64,000 bases of DNA from Burkholderia sp. D-99. Lineage in GTDB: Bacteria; Pseudomonadota; Gammaproteobacteria; Burkholderiales; Burkholderiaceae. Position numbers and translations under genes: made by a program. The stretch's first letter is position 1. Each line of letters starts with the position of its first letter. Below are positions 17,679 through 26,894 of this stretch, piece by piece. The stretch is taken from the NCBI RefSeq assembly GCF_011605345.1, contig NZ_JAAOXM010000003.1, forward strand, positions 124,001 through 188,000, written 5' to 3'. The notes beneath the pieces are model-generated. The model saw only the letters and a list, made by a program, of their open reading frames with translations. It had not been told where the DNA came from and searched no databases.

Positions 17679-18677
17679 TCAGCGATTCGCCGTCACGACG
17701 TTCTGCGGTGCGCCCGCATGCCATGCCTCGATGTTCAGCAGCGTCGTGTGCGCGATCTCGGCCAGCGCTTCGCGCGTGAAGAACGCCTGGTGCGACGTGA
17801 CGATCACGTTCGGGAACGTCAGCAGGCGCGCGAGCACGTCGTCCTGCAGCGGCAGGTCGGAGTGATCCTCGAAGAAGAGCCCGCTTTCCTCTTCGTACAC
17901 GTCGAGCCCGAGATGGCCGAGCTGGCCGCTCTTGAGCGCATCGACCAGCGCCTGCGCATCGACGAGGCCGCCGCGCCCGGTGTTGATCAGCATCGCGCCG
18001 TGCTTCATCCGTGCGAGCGTCCGTTCGTTGATCAGATGGTGCGTCGACGGCAGCAGCGGGCAGTGCAGGCTGACGATGTCGGCGTGGTGCAGCAGCTCGT
18101 CCAGCTCGACATAGCGTGCGCCGAACGCGATCAGCTCGTCGTTGTGCGGCGGCAGCGAGTGCGCGAGCACATGCATCCCGAAGCCCATCATGATCTTCGC
18201 GAACACGCTGCCGATGATGCCGGTGCCGATCACGCCGACGGTCTTGCCGTGCAGGTCGAAGCCGAGCAGGCCGTTCAGCGAGAAGTCGCCTTCGCGGGTG
18301 CGCGCGACGGCGCGCGGCAGCCGGCGATTGAGCGCGAGGATCAGCGCGACCGCGTGCTCGGCGACCGCGTGCGGCGAATACGCGGGCACGCGCACGACCG
18401 TGATGCCGAGCCGTTCGGCGGCGGCGAGGTCGACGTGGTTGAAGCCCGCCGAGCGCAGCGCGATCAGGCGCGTGCCGCCGTCCGCCAGCCGTTCGAGCAC
18501 CGCCGCATCGACGGTGTCGTTGACGAACGGGCAGACGACGTCATAGCCATGCGCGAGGATCGCGGTTTCCGCGTCGAGGTGCGATGGCTGGAAGTGCAGC
18601 CGATAGCCGAACTGCCGGTTGGCGGCTGCAAACGAATCGTCGTCGTACTGCCGGCTGCTGAACAGGATCACGCGCAC
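17679..18677 (-). CDS. D-2-hydroxyacid dehydrogenase (fermentative D-lactate dehydrogenase type)
   Basis: A 332-residue NAD-dependent enzyme that should interconvert pyruvate and D-lactate or a similar pair. The nucleotide-binding motif is GKTVGVIGTGIIGSVFAKI at about 145-163, the catalytic arginine is in LIALRSAGFNHVDL, and the catalytic histidine is in VTSHQAFFTREAL near 297. This last motif is that of LdhA-type D-lactate dehydrogenases. The start is a GTG at 18675-18677 with GGAGG seven bases upstream. It follows the LysR gene by 30 bases on the same strand, so the two probably form an operon. Confidence 0.88.
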   Translation of the reverse strand: MRVILFSSRQYDDDSFAAANRQFGYRLHFQPSHLDAETAILAHGYDVVCPFVNDTVDAAVLERLADGGTRLIALRSAGFNHVDLAAAERLGITVVRVPAYSPHAVAEHAVALILALNRRLPRAVARTREGDFSLNGLLGFDLHGKTVGVIGTGIIGSVFAKIMMGFGMHVLAHSLPPHNDELIAFGARYVELDELLHHADIVSLHCPLLPSTHHLINERTLARMKHGAMLINTGRGGLVDAQALVDALKSGQLGHLGLDVYEEESGLFFEDHSDLPLQDDVLARLLTFPNVIVTSHQAFFTREALAEIAHTTLLNIEAWHAGAPQNVVTANR

Positions 18678-18707
18678 GCTGCACCTCCGAAGGCTGACGC
18701 GCGCAGT

Positions 18708-19691
18708 TTACTGCAGGCCGGTGACGATGTCGGAGCGGTCGGGCCCGCGCGACGGCCGCAGGAAGCCGTAGTCGGTCCGTTCGCGGGCCGGCTGCGCACT
18801 GAAGTGGTCGAGGGCGTGCTCGACGAAGCTGCGCGTCCGGGCCGGCACGTACTGGCGATTCGGGTAGACGAGCGACAGTTGCGTGTCGGGATCGTCGATC
18901 CGGTAGCCGGCCATCAGCCGTACGAGCGTGCCTCGGGCGAGCGCGTCGGCGACGCACGGCTCGGGCAGCACCGCGATGCCGGCGCCGGAGACGGCGGCCG
19001 CCTGGACGAGCGCGAGCTGGTTGACCGTGCAGGCCGAGCGCACCGTGACGGAATGCGCGACGCCGTCGTGGCCCACCAGTTGCCACGCGGGCGCATGCTG
19101 GTGCGGGGCGAGCGTGACCCAGTCGTGGCCCGGCAGGTCGTCGGGCTCGCGCGGCTCGCCGCGTCGCTCGAGATAGGCCGGCGCCGCGCACGCGACGAAC
19201 GGGTTCGGCGCGAGCGCGTGGCCGATCAGTGCCGGGTTGCCGTCGAGCCGGTTGCCCGTGACGATGCCGACGTCGTAACCGGAATCGAGCACGTCGATCG
19301 GCCCCTCGGCGACGGTCAGCTGCACGCGCAACTCGGGGTAGCGGTGCCGGAAGCTGCTGACGAGCGGCGTCAGCGCAAGCGGCGACAGCAGGCCCGACGC
19401 GACGACGCGCAGTGTGCCGGCCGGTTCGCGCACGGCATGCGCGACGGACGATTCGAGGTGGTCGAATTCCTCGAGCAGCGCGCGACACCCGTCGAGGTAG
19501 CGTACGCCGGCCTCGGTGAGCGACAGGTTGCGCGTGGTGCGGTGGATCAGCCGTGTGTTCAGGTGGCCCTCGAGCATCGCGATCGAACGCGTGACGAGTG
19601 CATTGGACACGCCGAGATGGTGCGCCGCGCGCCGGAAGCTCTGCTGCTCGGCGACGCAGACGAATACACGCATGGTCTGAATCTGGTTCAT
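18708..19691 (-). CDS. LysR-family transcriptional regulator
   Basis: A 327-residue regulator. Residues 1-60 are the winged helix-turn-helix (MNQIQTMRVFVCVAEQQSFRRAAHHLGVSNALVTRSIAMLEGHLNTRLIHRTTR), followed by the two-lobed substrate-binding fold. The type is the CrgA/DmlR-like group in which the first helix reads MRVFVCVAE. It is transcribed toward the D-2-hydroxyacid dehydrogenase, and the first 700 bases upstream are non-coding, so it may act on the dehydrogenase it precedes or on the divergent aminotransferase. Effector unknown. Confidence 0.88.
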   Translation of the reverse strand: MNQIQTMRVFVCVAEQQSFRRAAHHLGVSNALVTRSIAMLEGHLNTRLIHRTTRNLSLTEAGVRYLDGCRALLEEFDHLESSVAHAVREPAGTLRVVASGLLSPLALTPLVSSFRHRYPELRVQLTVAEGPIDVLDSGYDVGIVTGNRLDGNPALIGHALAPNPFVACAAPAYLERRGEPREPDDLPGHDWVTLAPHQHAPAWQLVGHDGVAHSVTVRSACTVNQLALVQAAAVSGAGIAVLPEPCVADALARGTLVRLMAGYRIDDPDTQLSLVYPNRQYVPARTRSFVEHALDHFSAQPARERTDYGFLRPSRGPDRSDIVTGLQ

Positions 19692-20448
19692 GGCTTGCGT
19701 ATTTCTGGCCCGGTTGATTGATTATGGTTGTGTTTTTTCGCCGCGCAACACCGAAAGCGCATCACGCGGCACCCAGTTTTCCCTCGTATCGAAAATTCGT
19801 TTTTTTCGATTCCGCAGATGATTGTTCAATACAGAAGCGATATCCGTCAACCTGAGAAAAGGGGCGGGTTGCGGAAAATCGAAATCGGGAGTAACGCGTT
19901 AAACGCTACGTTGTCTCGCATGCCTGCCGTTCAAAGACGGCAGGGTATTCTGGCAAGTATGGTGGATTTGAGTATTTCCTATACTAATCAATAGGTTGTT
20001 AGCTATTCGAGCGAGCCTGTTCCGGTATTTGCAGGAAGCGTACCCTAATACATGCAAAAATAATGGATGTTTTTTTGACGGCGCGCGAATATTGCGTGCC
20101 GGATTCCATGCCGTGATTTATATCGCCGATCCGGTCTATTTCGTTCGATGCAGAAGCCGGGTTGAACCGGCGGTGTCGACGAATCGCGGTGTTATTGACG
20201 GAGAAAATCGTGCGCTTGACGCACGAATGGAACCGTTTCACAACCTGGACCGCAATCGTTTTCCAATCCGGATGACTGGCGTGCGGCCCGCGCACCGCTG
20301 GCTGGCCCGGTCAGGCGACCGGGCCACCGTTGCGCTGTCCGGCCGCGCGTGCCTCTTGCGCGAGGCGGCGGAACGCGGAATGATCGATCAGTTCGCCATG
20401 CAGCGCGGCGGGCGTCCGTGCACCTCCTTTCCTCACCTTTTACCAGCC
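19692..20448. other. Long A/T-rich divergent intergenic region
   Basis: 757 bases between the LysR gene and the aminotransferase. The first 500 bases are clearly less G/C rich than the genes. A perfect 8-bp hairpin (CCTGCCGT ... ACGGCAGG) lies at 19923-19944. An open frame continues upstream of the aminotransferase start to 19996, but its predicted sequence shows no family resemblance and low coding character, so I treat it as leader. No RNA gene recognised. Confidence 0.45.
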
Positions 20449-21660
20449 ATGTCCATCGATTACTCGCCGATTCCCTGTCCCGTCGTCGTGCCGCTCGACG
20501 CGATCCTGCCCGAAGAACCGCTGCTGATGATGGGGGCCGGCCCGGTTCCGATCCCGGCCGCCGTCGCGAAGGCGAACACGATCGTGATCAACCACCTCGG
20601 CGCGACGATGGCGAAGATCATCGAGCAGGTGAAGGAGATGGCGCGCTACGTGTTCCAGACCCGCACGAAGTGGGTGCTCGGCGTCGCGGGCCCCGGTTCG
20701 GCCGCGATGGAAATGGCGATCTCGAACCTCGCGTGGCGCGGTACGCGCGTGCTGTCGATCCGCAATGGCTTCTTCAGCGCGCGGATGGCCGAGATGGCCA
20801 CGCGTGTCGGCGCCGACGTCGCGACGCTCGAAGTCGCCGACCGCGCGGTCGCGAGTCTCGACGAGATCGCGGACGCGATCGCGCGCGAGCGTCCCGAGAT
20901 CGTCACGATCGTGCAGGGCGAGACGTCGAACACGGTGTGGAACCGCGATTTGCGCGACATCGCGGCGCTCGCGAAGGCGGCCGGTGCGCTGGTTGTGGTC
21001 GACGCGGTGTGCACGCTGTCGACGATGCCGCTCGAGATGGACGCGTGGGGCATCGACGCGGTGATCACCGGCGGCCAGAAGGGGCTGTCGTCGATCCCGG
21101 GCGTGTCGCTGATCGCGTTCTCCGACGCCGCGTGGGAGCGGATGAAGCATCGCGCCGAACCGAACACGCACTGGTGCCTCGATATGGCGCTGGCGGAAAA
21201 CTTCTGGCACAACGCGGGCTATCACTACACGGCGCCCGTGTCCGGTGTGCTCGCGCTGCACGAGGCGCTGCGGCTCGTCTGCGCGGAGACGCTCGAAAGC
21301 CGCTTCGCGCGCCATCTGCGCTGTTCGCTCGCGCTGCAGGCGGGCGTCGAGTCGATGGGGCTCAAGCTCTATGCGCCGAAAGACTGCCGGCTGAATTCGG
21401 TGGTCGGGATCGAGACGCCGGAAGGGCTCACGCCGGGGATGGTCTGCGGCCATATCTCGAAGCAGTACCAGGTCGAGATCTCGGGCTCGTTCGGGTTGCC
21501 GATCGTGCGGATCGGCCAGATGGGCGAGCAGTGCCGCGAACACAACCTGTTCCGCACGCTGCATGCGTTCGGCCGCACGATGGTCGACCTGAAGGTGCCG
21601 GTCGACCTGCCGGCCGGTGTCGCGGCGCTTGAACAGGAACTGTCGCAACGCGGCGCGTAA
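20449..21660 (+). CDS. PLP-dependent aminotransferase (alanine/serine-glyoxylate type)
   Basis: A 403-residue class V aminotransferase. Family features are the start region LLMMGAGPVPIPAAVAKANTIVINHLGATM, the PLP-phosphate region VLGVAGPGSAAMEMAISNL, and the Schiff-base lysine in DAVITGGQKGLSSIPGVS. The fold is that of alanine-glyoxylate, serine-glyoxylate and serine-pyruvate aminotransferases; a purine-catabolism (S)-ureidoglycine or 2-aminoethylphosphonate role cannot be excluded. The ATG at 20449 (MSIDYSPIPCPVVVP) was chosen because homology-like sequence begins there. Convergent with the AraC gene, 27 bases away. Confidence 0.85.
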   Translation: MSIDYSPIPCPVVVPLDAILPEEPLLMMGAGPVPIPAAVAKANTIVINHLGATMAKIIEQVKEMARYVFQTRTKWVLGVAGPGSAAMEMAISNLAWRGTRVLSIRNGFFSARMAEMATRVGADVATLEVADRAVASLDEIADAIARERPEIVTIVQGETSNTVWNRDLRDIAALAKAAGALVVVDAVCTLSTMPLEMDAWGIDAVITGGQKGLSSIPGVSLIAFSDAAWERMKHRAEPNTHWCLDMALAENFWHNAGYHYTAPVSGVLALHEALRLVCAETLESRFARHLRCSLALQAGVESMGLKLYAPKDCRLNSVVGIETPEGLTPGMVCGHISKQYQVEISGSFGLPIVRIGQMGEQCREHNLFRTLHAFGRTMVDLKVPVDLPAGVAALEQELSQRGA

Positions 21661-21687
21661 GCGGGAAAGCGAGGAAAGGGGCCGCGC

Positions 21688-22623
21688 TCAGCGGCCCTGC
21701 ATCGCGCGCCGGTACGTATTCGGCGTCGTGCCGTGCGCGTCGCGAAAGCGATGGCTGAAGTGGCCGGCGTTCGCGTAGCCGCAGTCGGCTGCAATCTGCG
21801 CGAGCGGTAGCGCCGTCGTGCGCAGCAGTTCGCGCGCCCGCGCAAGCCGCTGCTCGGCCACCCACGCGTGCGGCGCCCGGCCGAACGACAGCCGGAACAT
21901 CCGCGAGAAGTGGTATTCCGACAGCGCGGCGACGTCGGCAAGCTCGCCGAGCGTCAGCGGCTGTGTCAGGTACGTGTCGATGTAGTCGCGCACGCGGCGG
22001 CGCACGGCCGGCGCGAGCCCGCCGCGGAACGACGTGTCGGTGCGGGTCGTGCTCTGCCCGCGCAGCAGCAGGCTCAGCACCTCGTGTGCGGTCTCGTTCA
22101 CGCGCAGCCGCTCGTCGGCATCGTCCCAGCCGTCCAGCGCGAGCGAGCGCAGCAGTGAGGCGACGCGCGCATCCTCGAAGTAAGTGCGGTCGGCGAGTTT
22201 CAGCTCGCGCGGCTCGCGGTCGAGTTCGCGGATCGCGCGCTGCGTGAAGTGCTCGGGCAGGAAATACAGGTGGATGAAGTGCATCTCGCCGCGCACCCAC
22301 CAGCGCGATTCATGGTCGCCGGGCAGCGCGCACAGCAGGCTCGGCGCGCCGTAGCGCGGCACGCGCTGGCGTTCCGTCCGGTAGCCGCCGTCGAGGTAGC
22401 ACGACAGCGTGTGGTGGCCCGGCTGCTCGTAGACCGTCTCGCTTTCGTCGGTGATCCGCGTCCATTCGGCGATTGCGAGATGGTCGCCGAGCCACGCGAA
22501 GCGCTCGAGCGTCGCGTTCGCGTCGGCGAGCGTGCGGCAGACCGACTGCAGGCCGAACGGCAGGTCGCCTCCGGCCAGGGCGGCGGGGTGGTCGACGGGG
22601 GGAGCGGAAAGGGAGCGGCTCAT
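21688..22623 (-). CDS. AraC-family transcriptional regulator
   Basis: A 311-residue regulator with an N-terminal effector-binding half and, from about residue 205, the double helix-turn-helix AraC domain: LTLGELADVAALSEYHFSRMFRLSFGRAPHAWVAEQRLARARELL followed by LAQIAADCGYANAGHFSHRFRDAHGTTPNTYRR. The divergent neighbour is an EamA-family transporter (138 bases between starts), a likely target. Effector unknown. The hairpin at 21679-21697 overlaps its stop codon and may serve both this gene and the convergent aminotransferase. Confidence 0.9.
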   Translation of the reverse strand: MSRSLSAPPVDHPAALAGGDLPFGLQSVCRTLADANATLERFAWLGDHLAIAEWTRITDESETVYEQPGHHTLSCYLDGGYRTERQRVPRYGAPSLLCALPGDHESRWWVRGEMHFIHLYFLPEHFTQRAIRELDREPRELKLADRTYFEDARVASLLRSLALDGWDDADERLRVNETAHEVLSLLLRGQSTTRTDTSFRGGLAPAVRRRVRDYIDTYLTQPLTLGELADVAALSEYHFSRMFRLSFGRAPHAWVAEQRLARARELLRTTALPLAQIAADCGYANAGHFSHRFRDAHGTTPNTYRRAMQGR

Positions 22624-22760
22624 GATGGGCCGAGTATAAGCGGGGGCGCGGCGCCGCGTGCGGTGGCCCGAAAAAGACCGCAATTCCGGACAATCGGCGC
22701 GCGCCGGACGGCGGCATAGTCGGGATCCCGTTTCACCCGTTTTTCCGGATCGTTGCCGCC

Positions 22761-23651
22761 ATGAACCTGTCGCTTTATTTCGTCACCGTGCTGATTTGGG
22801 GCACCACCTGGATCGCGATCAAGTGGCAGCTCGGCTCGGTGCCGCCGCCCGTGTCGATCGCATGGCGTTTCTGGCTCGCGGCCGCCGTGCTGTTCGCGCT
22901 GCTGCGCGTGATGCGCCGGCCGGTGCGCCCGCCGCGCGAAGCGTGGCGCTTTCTCCTGGCGCAGGGCTTCGCGCTGTTCTGCCTGAACTTCCTGTGCTTC
23001 TACTACGCGGAGCAGGTCGTGCCGAGCGGCCTTGTCGCGGTGATCTTCTCGACCGCGCCGCTGTTGAACTCGATCAACGGCCGGCTGTTCATGGGCCGTC
23101 CGCTGCGGCCGTCGGCGATCGCCGGTGCGCTGCTCGGCCTGACCGGCATCGCGTGCCTGTTCTGGCAGCAGATGGCCGGCCATCTCGACGATCACGCGAC
23201 CTGGACAGGGCTCGCGATCGCGTTCGCGGGCACGATGTGCTTTTCGATCGGCAACCTGCTGTCGAGCCGGATGCAGTCGATGGGGCTGCATCCGCTCGCG
23301 ACCAACGGCTGGGCGATGCTGATCGGCGCGACGATCCTGACCGTCGGCAGCGCAGTGGCCGGATTGCCGTTCACGCTCGACACGAACCCGCGCTATCTCG
23401 GTGCGCTCGTCTACCTGGCCGTGCCGGGCTCGGTGATCGCTTTTACCGCCTACCTGACCCTCGTCGGCCGGATCGGGCCGGAGCGTGCCGCGTACTGCAC
23501 GGTGCTGTTCCCGATCGTCGCGCTGGCGGTGTCGACGGTGTTCGAGGGCTACCAGTGGTCGCCGCTCGCGGTGATCGGGCTGCTGCTGGTGGTGGCCGGG
23601 AATCTGGTCGCGTTCGACCTGACGCGCCGGTTGTTTCCGCGGACTGCCTGA
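22761..23651 (+). CDS. EamA-family (DMT superfamily) transporter
   Basis: A 296-residue inner-membrane protein with ten predicted helices in two EamA repeats (about 5-140 and 150-290). The first repeat has the typical start LYFVTVLIWGTTWIAIKWQLG and VPSGLVAVIFSTAPLLNSI; the second has LVYLAVPGSVIAFTAYLTLVGRIGPERAAYCTVLFPIVAL. Members mostly export amino acids or other small metabolites. Divergent from an AraC regulator. The substrate is not readable from sequence. Confidence 0.88.
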   Translation: MNLSLYFVTVLIWGTTWIAIKWQLGSVPPPVSIAWRFWLAAAVLFALLRVMRRPVRPPREAWRFLLAQGFALFCLNFLCFYYAEQVVPSGLVAVIFSTAPLLNSINGRLFMGRPLRPSAIAGALLGLTGIACLFWQQMAGHLDDHATWTGLAIAFAGTMCFSIGNLLSSRMQSMGLHPLATNGWAMLIGATILTVGSAVAGLPFTLDTNPRYLGALVYLAVPGSVIAFTAYLTLVGRIGPERAAYCTVLFPIVALAVSTVFEGYQWSPLAVIGLLLVVAGNLVAFDLTRRLFPRTA

Positions 23652-23684
23652 TTGATGCCCGCGGCCGCCGTACCGGCCAGCGAA

Positions 23685-23713
23685 TAAAAAAACGCCCGCG
23701 ATGCGGGCGTTTT
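23685..23713. terminator. Bidirectional terminator
   Basis: A 7-bp perfect stem (23693-23699 with 23703-23709) flanked by seven A on the left and TTTT on the right. It can end both the plus-strand EamA gene (stop at 23651) and the minus-strand MFS gene (stop at 23773). Confidence 0.85.
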
Positions 23714-23772
23714 CCTTTGGGCCCCCGGCGGCGCGATGGGCGCGATCGGCTGCCGTGCGATGTGCAGCGCGT

Positions 23773-24987
23773 TCAGGCCGCCGCGCCGCTCCCCGCAACC
23801 CGCGCCTGCCGCTGGTACAGCACCATCGACAGCGCGACGCCCGCGGCGGCGGCCACCGCCGCGAACAGGAACACCTGCGGATAGCCGAACGCACCGGCGA
23901 CATAGCCGGCGAGCGGGCCCGTGATGCCGAGCGACAGGTCGAGGAACACCGAGTACGCGGACAGCGCCGCGCCGCGGCTCGCGGGCGGCACGAGCGCGAC
24001 GGCCTCGACGCCGAGCGCCGGGAAGATCAGCGCGAAGCCGAACCCCGTCAGCGCGGCGCCGACGAGCGCGACGTGCGGCACGGGCGCGAGCCACAGCAGC
24101 ACGAGGCCCGAGCATTCGAACGCGAACGACACGATCGCCACGCGGAAGCCGCCGTAGGTCTTGATCGTGTTCGCGAACAGCAGGCGCGCGCCGATGAACA
24201 GCGTGCCGAACACGGTCAGCGACAGTGCGGCGTTCGGCCAGTGGCGCGCCGCGTAGTACAGCGTGACGAAGGTCGCGATCGAACCGAAGCCGGCGGAGCC
24301 GAGCGCGAGGCCGAGGCCGTGCGGCAGCACGCGCGTGAACACGCTCGCATACGACATCCGTTCGCCGTGCACGAGCGGCACGGAATCGATCAGGCGCGCG
24401 AGATAGAAGCCGGTCGCGGCGAGTGCGATCACGATCACGCCGATCAGCGCCGGATTCAGCGTGTGCGCGATCGCGACGCCGACCGGCGCGCCGAGCGCGA
24501 GCGCGCCGTAGGTTGCGATGCCGTTCCACGAGATCACCTTCGCGTTGTGCGTGACGCCGACTTTGCCGATACCCCACAGGATCGCGCCGGTGCCGCACAG
24601 GCTCTCGCCGACGCCGAGCACGAGCCGGCTCGCGACCAGCAGCACGAGGCTCGCGACCGGCCAGTGCGCGAGCAGCAGCGCGACGAGCAGCAGCACGCCC
24701 GACACCCCGCAACCGACCAGCCCGCGCAGCACCGTCTGCTTCGGCCCGAGCGTATCGGCGAAGCGCCCGGCGAGCGGCCGCGACGCGAGCGTCGCGAAAT
24801 ACTGGACGCTGATCGCGCCGCCCGCGACGATCGCGGAAAAGCCGAGGTCGTCATGGACGAAGCCCGGCAGCACCGCGAGCGGCAGGCCGATGGTCAGGTA
24901 GCAGATGAACGTGAAGCAGACGACGGACACGATTTGCAGCGTGACCGCGAACCCGCTGCGCGGCGGTGTGGCGGAATCGGTGGACAT
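23773..24987 (-). CDS. MFS transporter, YhhS/YfcJ-like
   Basis: A 404-residue, 12-helix major facilitator. The helix 1-2 region ([55 protein letters not shown]) is typical of the YhhS/YfcJ subfamily (UPF0226). Members have been linked to tolerance of arabinose, glyphosate or other small compounds, but physiological substrates are not settled. Gene ends at a shared terminator; the divergent neighbour is the xanthine dehydrogenase operon, 344 bases away. Confidence 0.85.
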   Translation of the reverse strand: MSTDSATPPRSGFAVTLQIVSVVCFTFICYLTIGLPLAVLPGFVHDDLGFSAIVAGGAISVQYFATLASRPLAGRFADTLGPKQTVLRGLVGCGVSGVLLLVALLLAHWPVASLVLLVASRLVLGVGESLCGTGAILWGIGKVGVTHNAKVISWNGIATYGALALGAPVGVAIAHTLNPALIGVIVIALAATGFYLARLIDSVPLVHGERMSYASVFTRVLPHGLGLALGSAGFGSIATFVTLYYAARHWPNAALSLTVFGTLFIGARLLFANTIKTYGGFRVAIVSFAFECSGLVLLWLAPVPHVALVGAALTGFGFALIFPALGVEAVALVPPASRGAALSAYSVFLDLSLGITGPLAGYVAGAFGYPQVFLFAAVAAAAGVALSMVLYQRQARVAGSGAAA

Positions 24988-25331
24988 GGGGTCGGAACGA
25001 AAGAGCGGAACGTTACGGAACGAACGGCGGCGAAAAACGGAATCGGGATTTTCCCATGGAACCGGTTTTCACGCAGGTACCATTTAGTTAATCGCGACCC
25101 GTTTTCGAGGATGACGAACGATGGCGGGGCGCACGGTAGGGCCCGGGGGGCGCCGTGTGGAAAGGCCGCCGGGCGGCCCCGGCGCTCATATCGCGGCAGT
25201 TATATGGGCCCCATGCGTGATGGGCTATGGGTTGCGGAATTTGATGGTGATAGCGTGCAAACTGTCAGAAAAACGTCGGTCGAGCGCACTGCGCAGGCCG
25301 CCTTGCCCCCCATTTGAAGAATCATCGAGAC
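24988..25331. other. Divergent intergenic region, MFS / xdhA
   Basis: 344 bases with no convincing gene. A hairpin-prone G/C block (around 25140-25185) lies in the middle. The stretch 25235-25275 is less G/C rich and includes TTGATG and a downstream TGCAAACTG segment, a plausible promoter for xdhA. No recognised operator. Confidence 0.4.
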
Positions 25332-26876
25332 ATGAGTGAGCCGATCCGCTTCTACCATCGTCACGCGATCCGCGAAGTCAGCGGCGCGGACGTTACCCGC
25401 ACCGTGCTGCAGTACCTGCGCGAGGACGCGCATTGCACCGGCACCAAGGAAGGCTGCGCGGAAGGCGACTGTGGCGCGTGCACGGTCGTCGTCGGCGAGC
25501 TGACCGACACCGGCGCGGTCGAGTTCAAGGCCGTCAACGCATGCATCCAGTTCCTGCCGACGCTCGACGGCAAGGCGCTGCTGACGGTCGAGGACCTGCG
25601 CCAGCCGGACGGCGCGCTGCACCCGGTGCAGCAGGCGATGGTCGACTGCCACGGTTCGCAATGCGGGTTCTGCACGCCGGGCTTCGTGATGTCGATGTGG
25701 GCGCTGTACGAGAAGCACGGCCACGAAGGTTGCGGCAGCGCGTGCGCGAAGGCGAAGGACGTGCCGACGCGTACCGAGATCGCCGACGCGCTGACGGGCA
25801 ACCTGTGCCGCTGCACCGGTTATCGTCCGATCGTCGATGCGGCCGTGCAGATGTTCGATGCGCCGGCGCCGTCCGCGCCGGTCGACACGGCCGCGCTGGC
25901 CCGCACGCTCGCGTCGCTCAAGCGCGACGATACGTTCGATTACGCGACGATCAACGGCGCGCGCTTCGCGGCGCCGCGCACGCTCGACGTGCTGGCCGCG
26001 CTGAAGGTCGAGCGGCCTGACGCGCGCATTCTGGCAGGCAGCACCGACATCGGCCTGTGGGTCACCAAGCAGATGCGCCGGCTCGACGACCTGATCTACG
26101 TCGGCCAGATCGCCGAACTGCAGCGCCTCGCCGAGCGCGGCGACTGGATCGAGATCGGCGCGGGCGTGACGGTCGAGAAGGCGTATGCGGCGCTGGCCGG
26201 CACGTATCCGGAACTGACCGAAATGTGGAAGCGCTTCGCGTCGCTGCCGATCCGCAACGCCGGCACGATCGGCGGCAACGTCGCGAACGGCTCGCCGATC
26301 GGCGATTCGATGCCGGGCCTGATCGCGCTCGGTGCGCGCGTCGTGCTGCGCGGCGGCGACACGGTGCGCGAACTGCCGCTCGAGGCGCTGTACACGGGCT
26401 ACCAGCAGAAGGACATGGCGCCGCACGAATTCGTCGTCGGCGTGAAGGTGCCGACCCGCACCGGCGCGCGCGAAAAGCTGCAGTTCCGCACCTACAAGCT
26501 GTCGAAGCGGTTCGACTCCGACATCTCGGCCGTGTGCGCGGCGTTCGCGTTCATCGCGGACGGCGACACGATCCGTGAGCCGCGCATCGCGTTCGGCGGG
26601 ATGGCCGCGACGCCGAAGCGCGCGACGCAGACGGAAGCCGTGCTCGACGGCGCGACGTGGCACGAAGCCACCGCGCAGGCCGCGATGCAGGCGCTCGAGC
26701 GCGACTACCAGCCGCTATCCGACATGCGCGCGACGAGCACGTACCGCCTCGATACCGCGAAGAACCTGATGTACCGATTCTGGCTGGAGACGCGCCCGCA
26801 CGACCCGCTGCCGCCGCAAGCCCTGAATGTGCGTGAAGTGGCCGCCGAACTCGGCACCGACGCGGCGCGCGTCTGA
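25332..26876 (+). CDS. xdhA: Xanthine dehydrogenase small subunit (FeS/FAD)
   Basis: A 514-residue subunit carrying the two [2Fe-2S] clusters and FAD. The plant-type ferredoxin cluster is in GCAEGDCGACT (Cys42, Cys47, Cys50 with a later NAC), the second cluster is in SQCGFCTPGF and GNLCRCTGYRPI, and the FAD domain (about 190-370) has the IGGNVANGSPIGD motif. Electrons from purine oxidation pass through it to NAD. The ATG at 25332 is chosen over an upstream alternative because the ferredoxin fold begins at once (MSEPIRFYHRHA). The large subunit follows 18 bases downstream. Confidence 0.95.
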   Translation: MSEPIRFYHRHAIREVSGADVTRTVLQYLREDAHCTGTKEGCAEGDCGACTVVVGELTDTGAVEFKAVNACIQFLPTLDGKALLTVEDLRQPDGALHPVQQAMVDCHGSQCGFCTPGFVMSMWALYEKHGHEGCGSACAKAKDVPTRTEIADALTGNLCRCTGYRPIVDAAVQMFDAPAPSAPVDTAALARTLASLKRDDTFDYATINGARFAAPRTLDVLAALKVERPDARILAGSTDIGLWVTKQMRRLDDLIYVGQIAELQRLAERGDWIEIGAGVTVEKAYAALAGTYPELTEMWKRFASLPIRNAGTIGGNVANGSPIGDSMPGLIALGARVVLRGGDTVRELPLEALYTGYQQKDMAPHEFVVGVKVPTRTGAREKLQFRTYKLSKRFDSDISAVCAAFAFIADGDTIREPRIAFGGMAATPKRATQTEAVLDGATWHEATAQAAMQALERDYQPLSDMRATSTYRLDTAKNLMYRFWLETRPHDPLPPQALNVREVAAELGTDAARV

Positions 26877-26894
26877 AGACGGAGAACCCCGAAC

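Noticed and set aside
19996..20448. A long N-terminal extension of the aminotransferase
   Set aside because: The added 151 residues have no family resemblance and the sequence is of low coding character; the ATG at 20449 begins the conserved fold.
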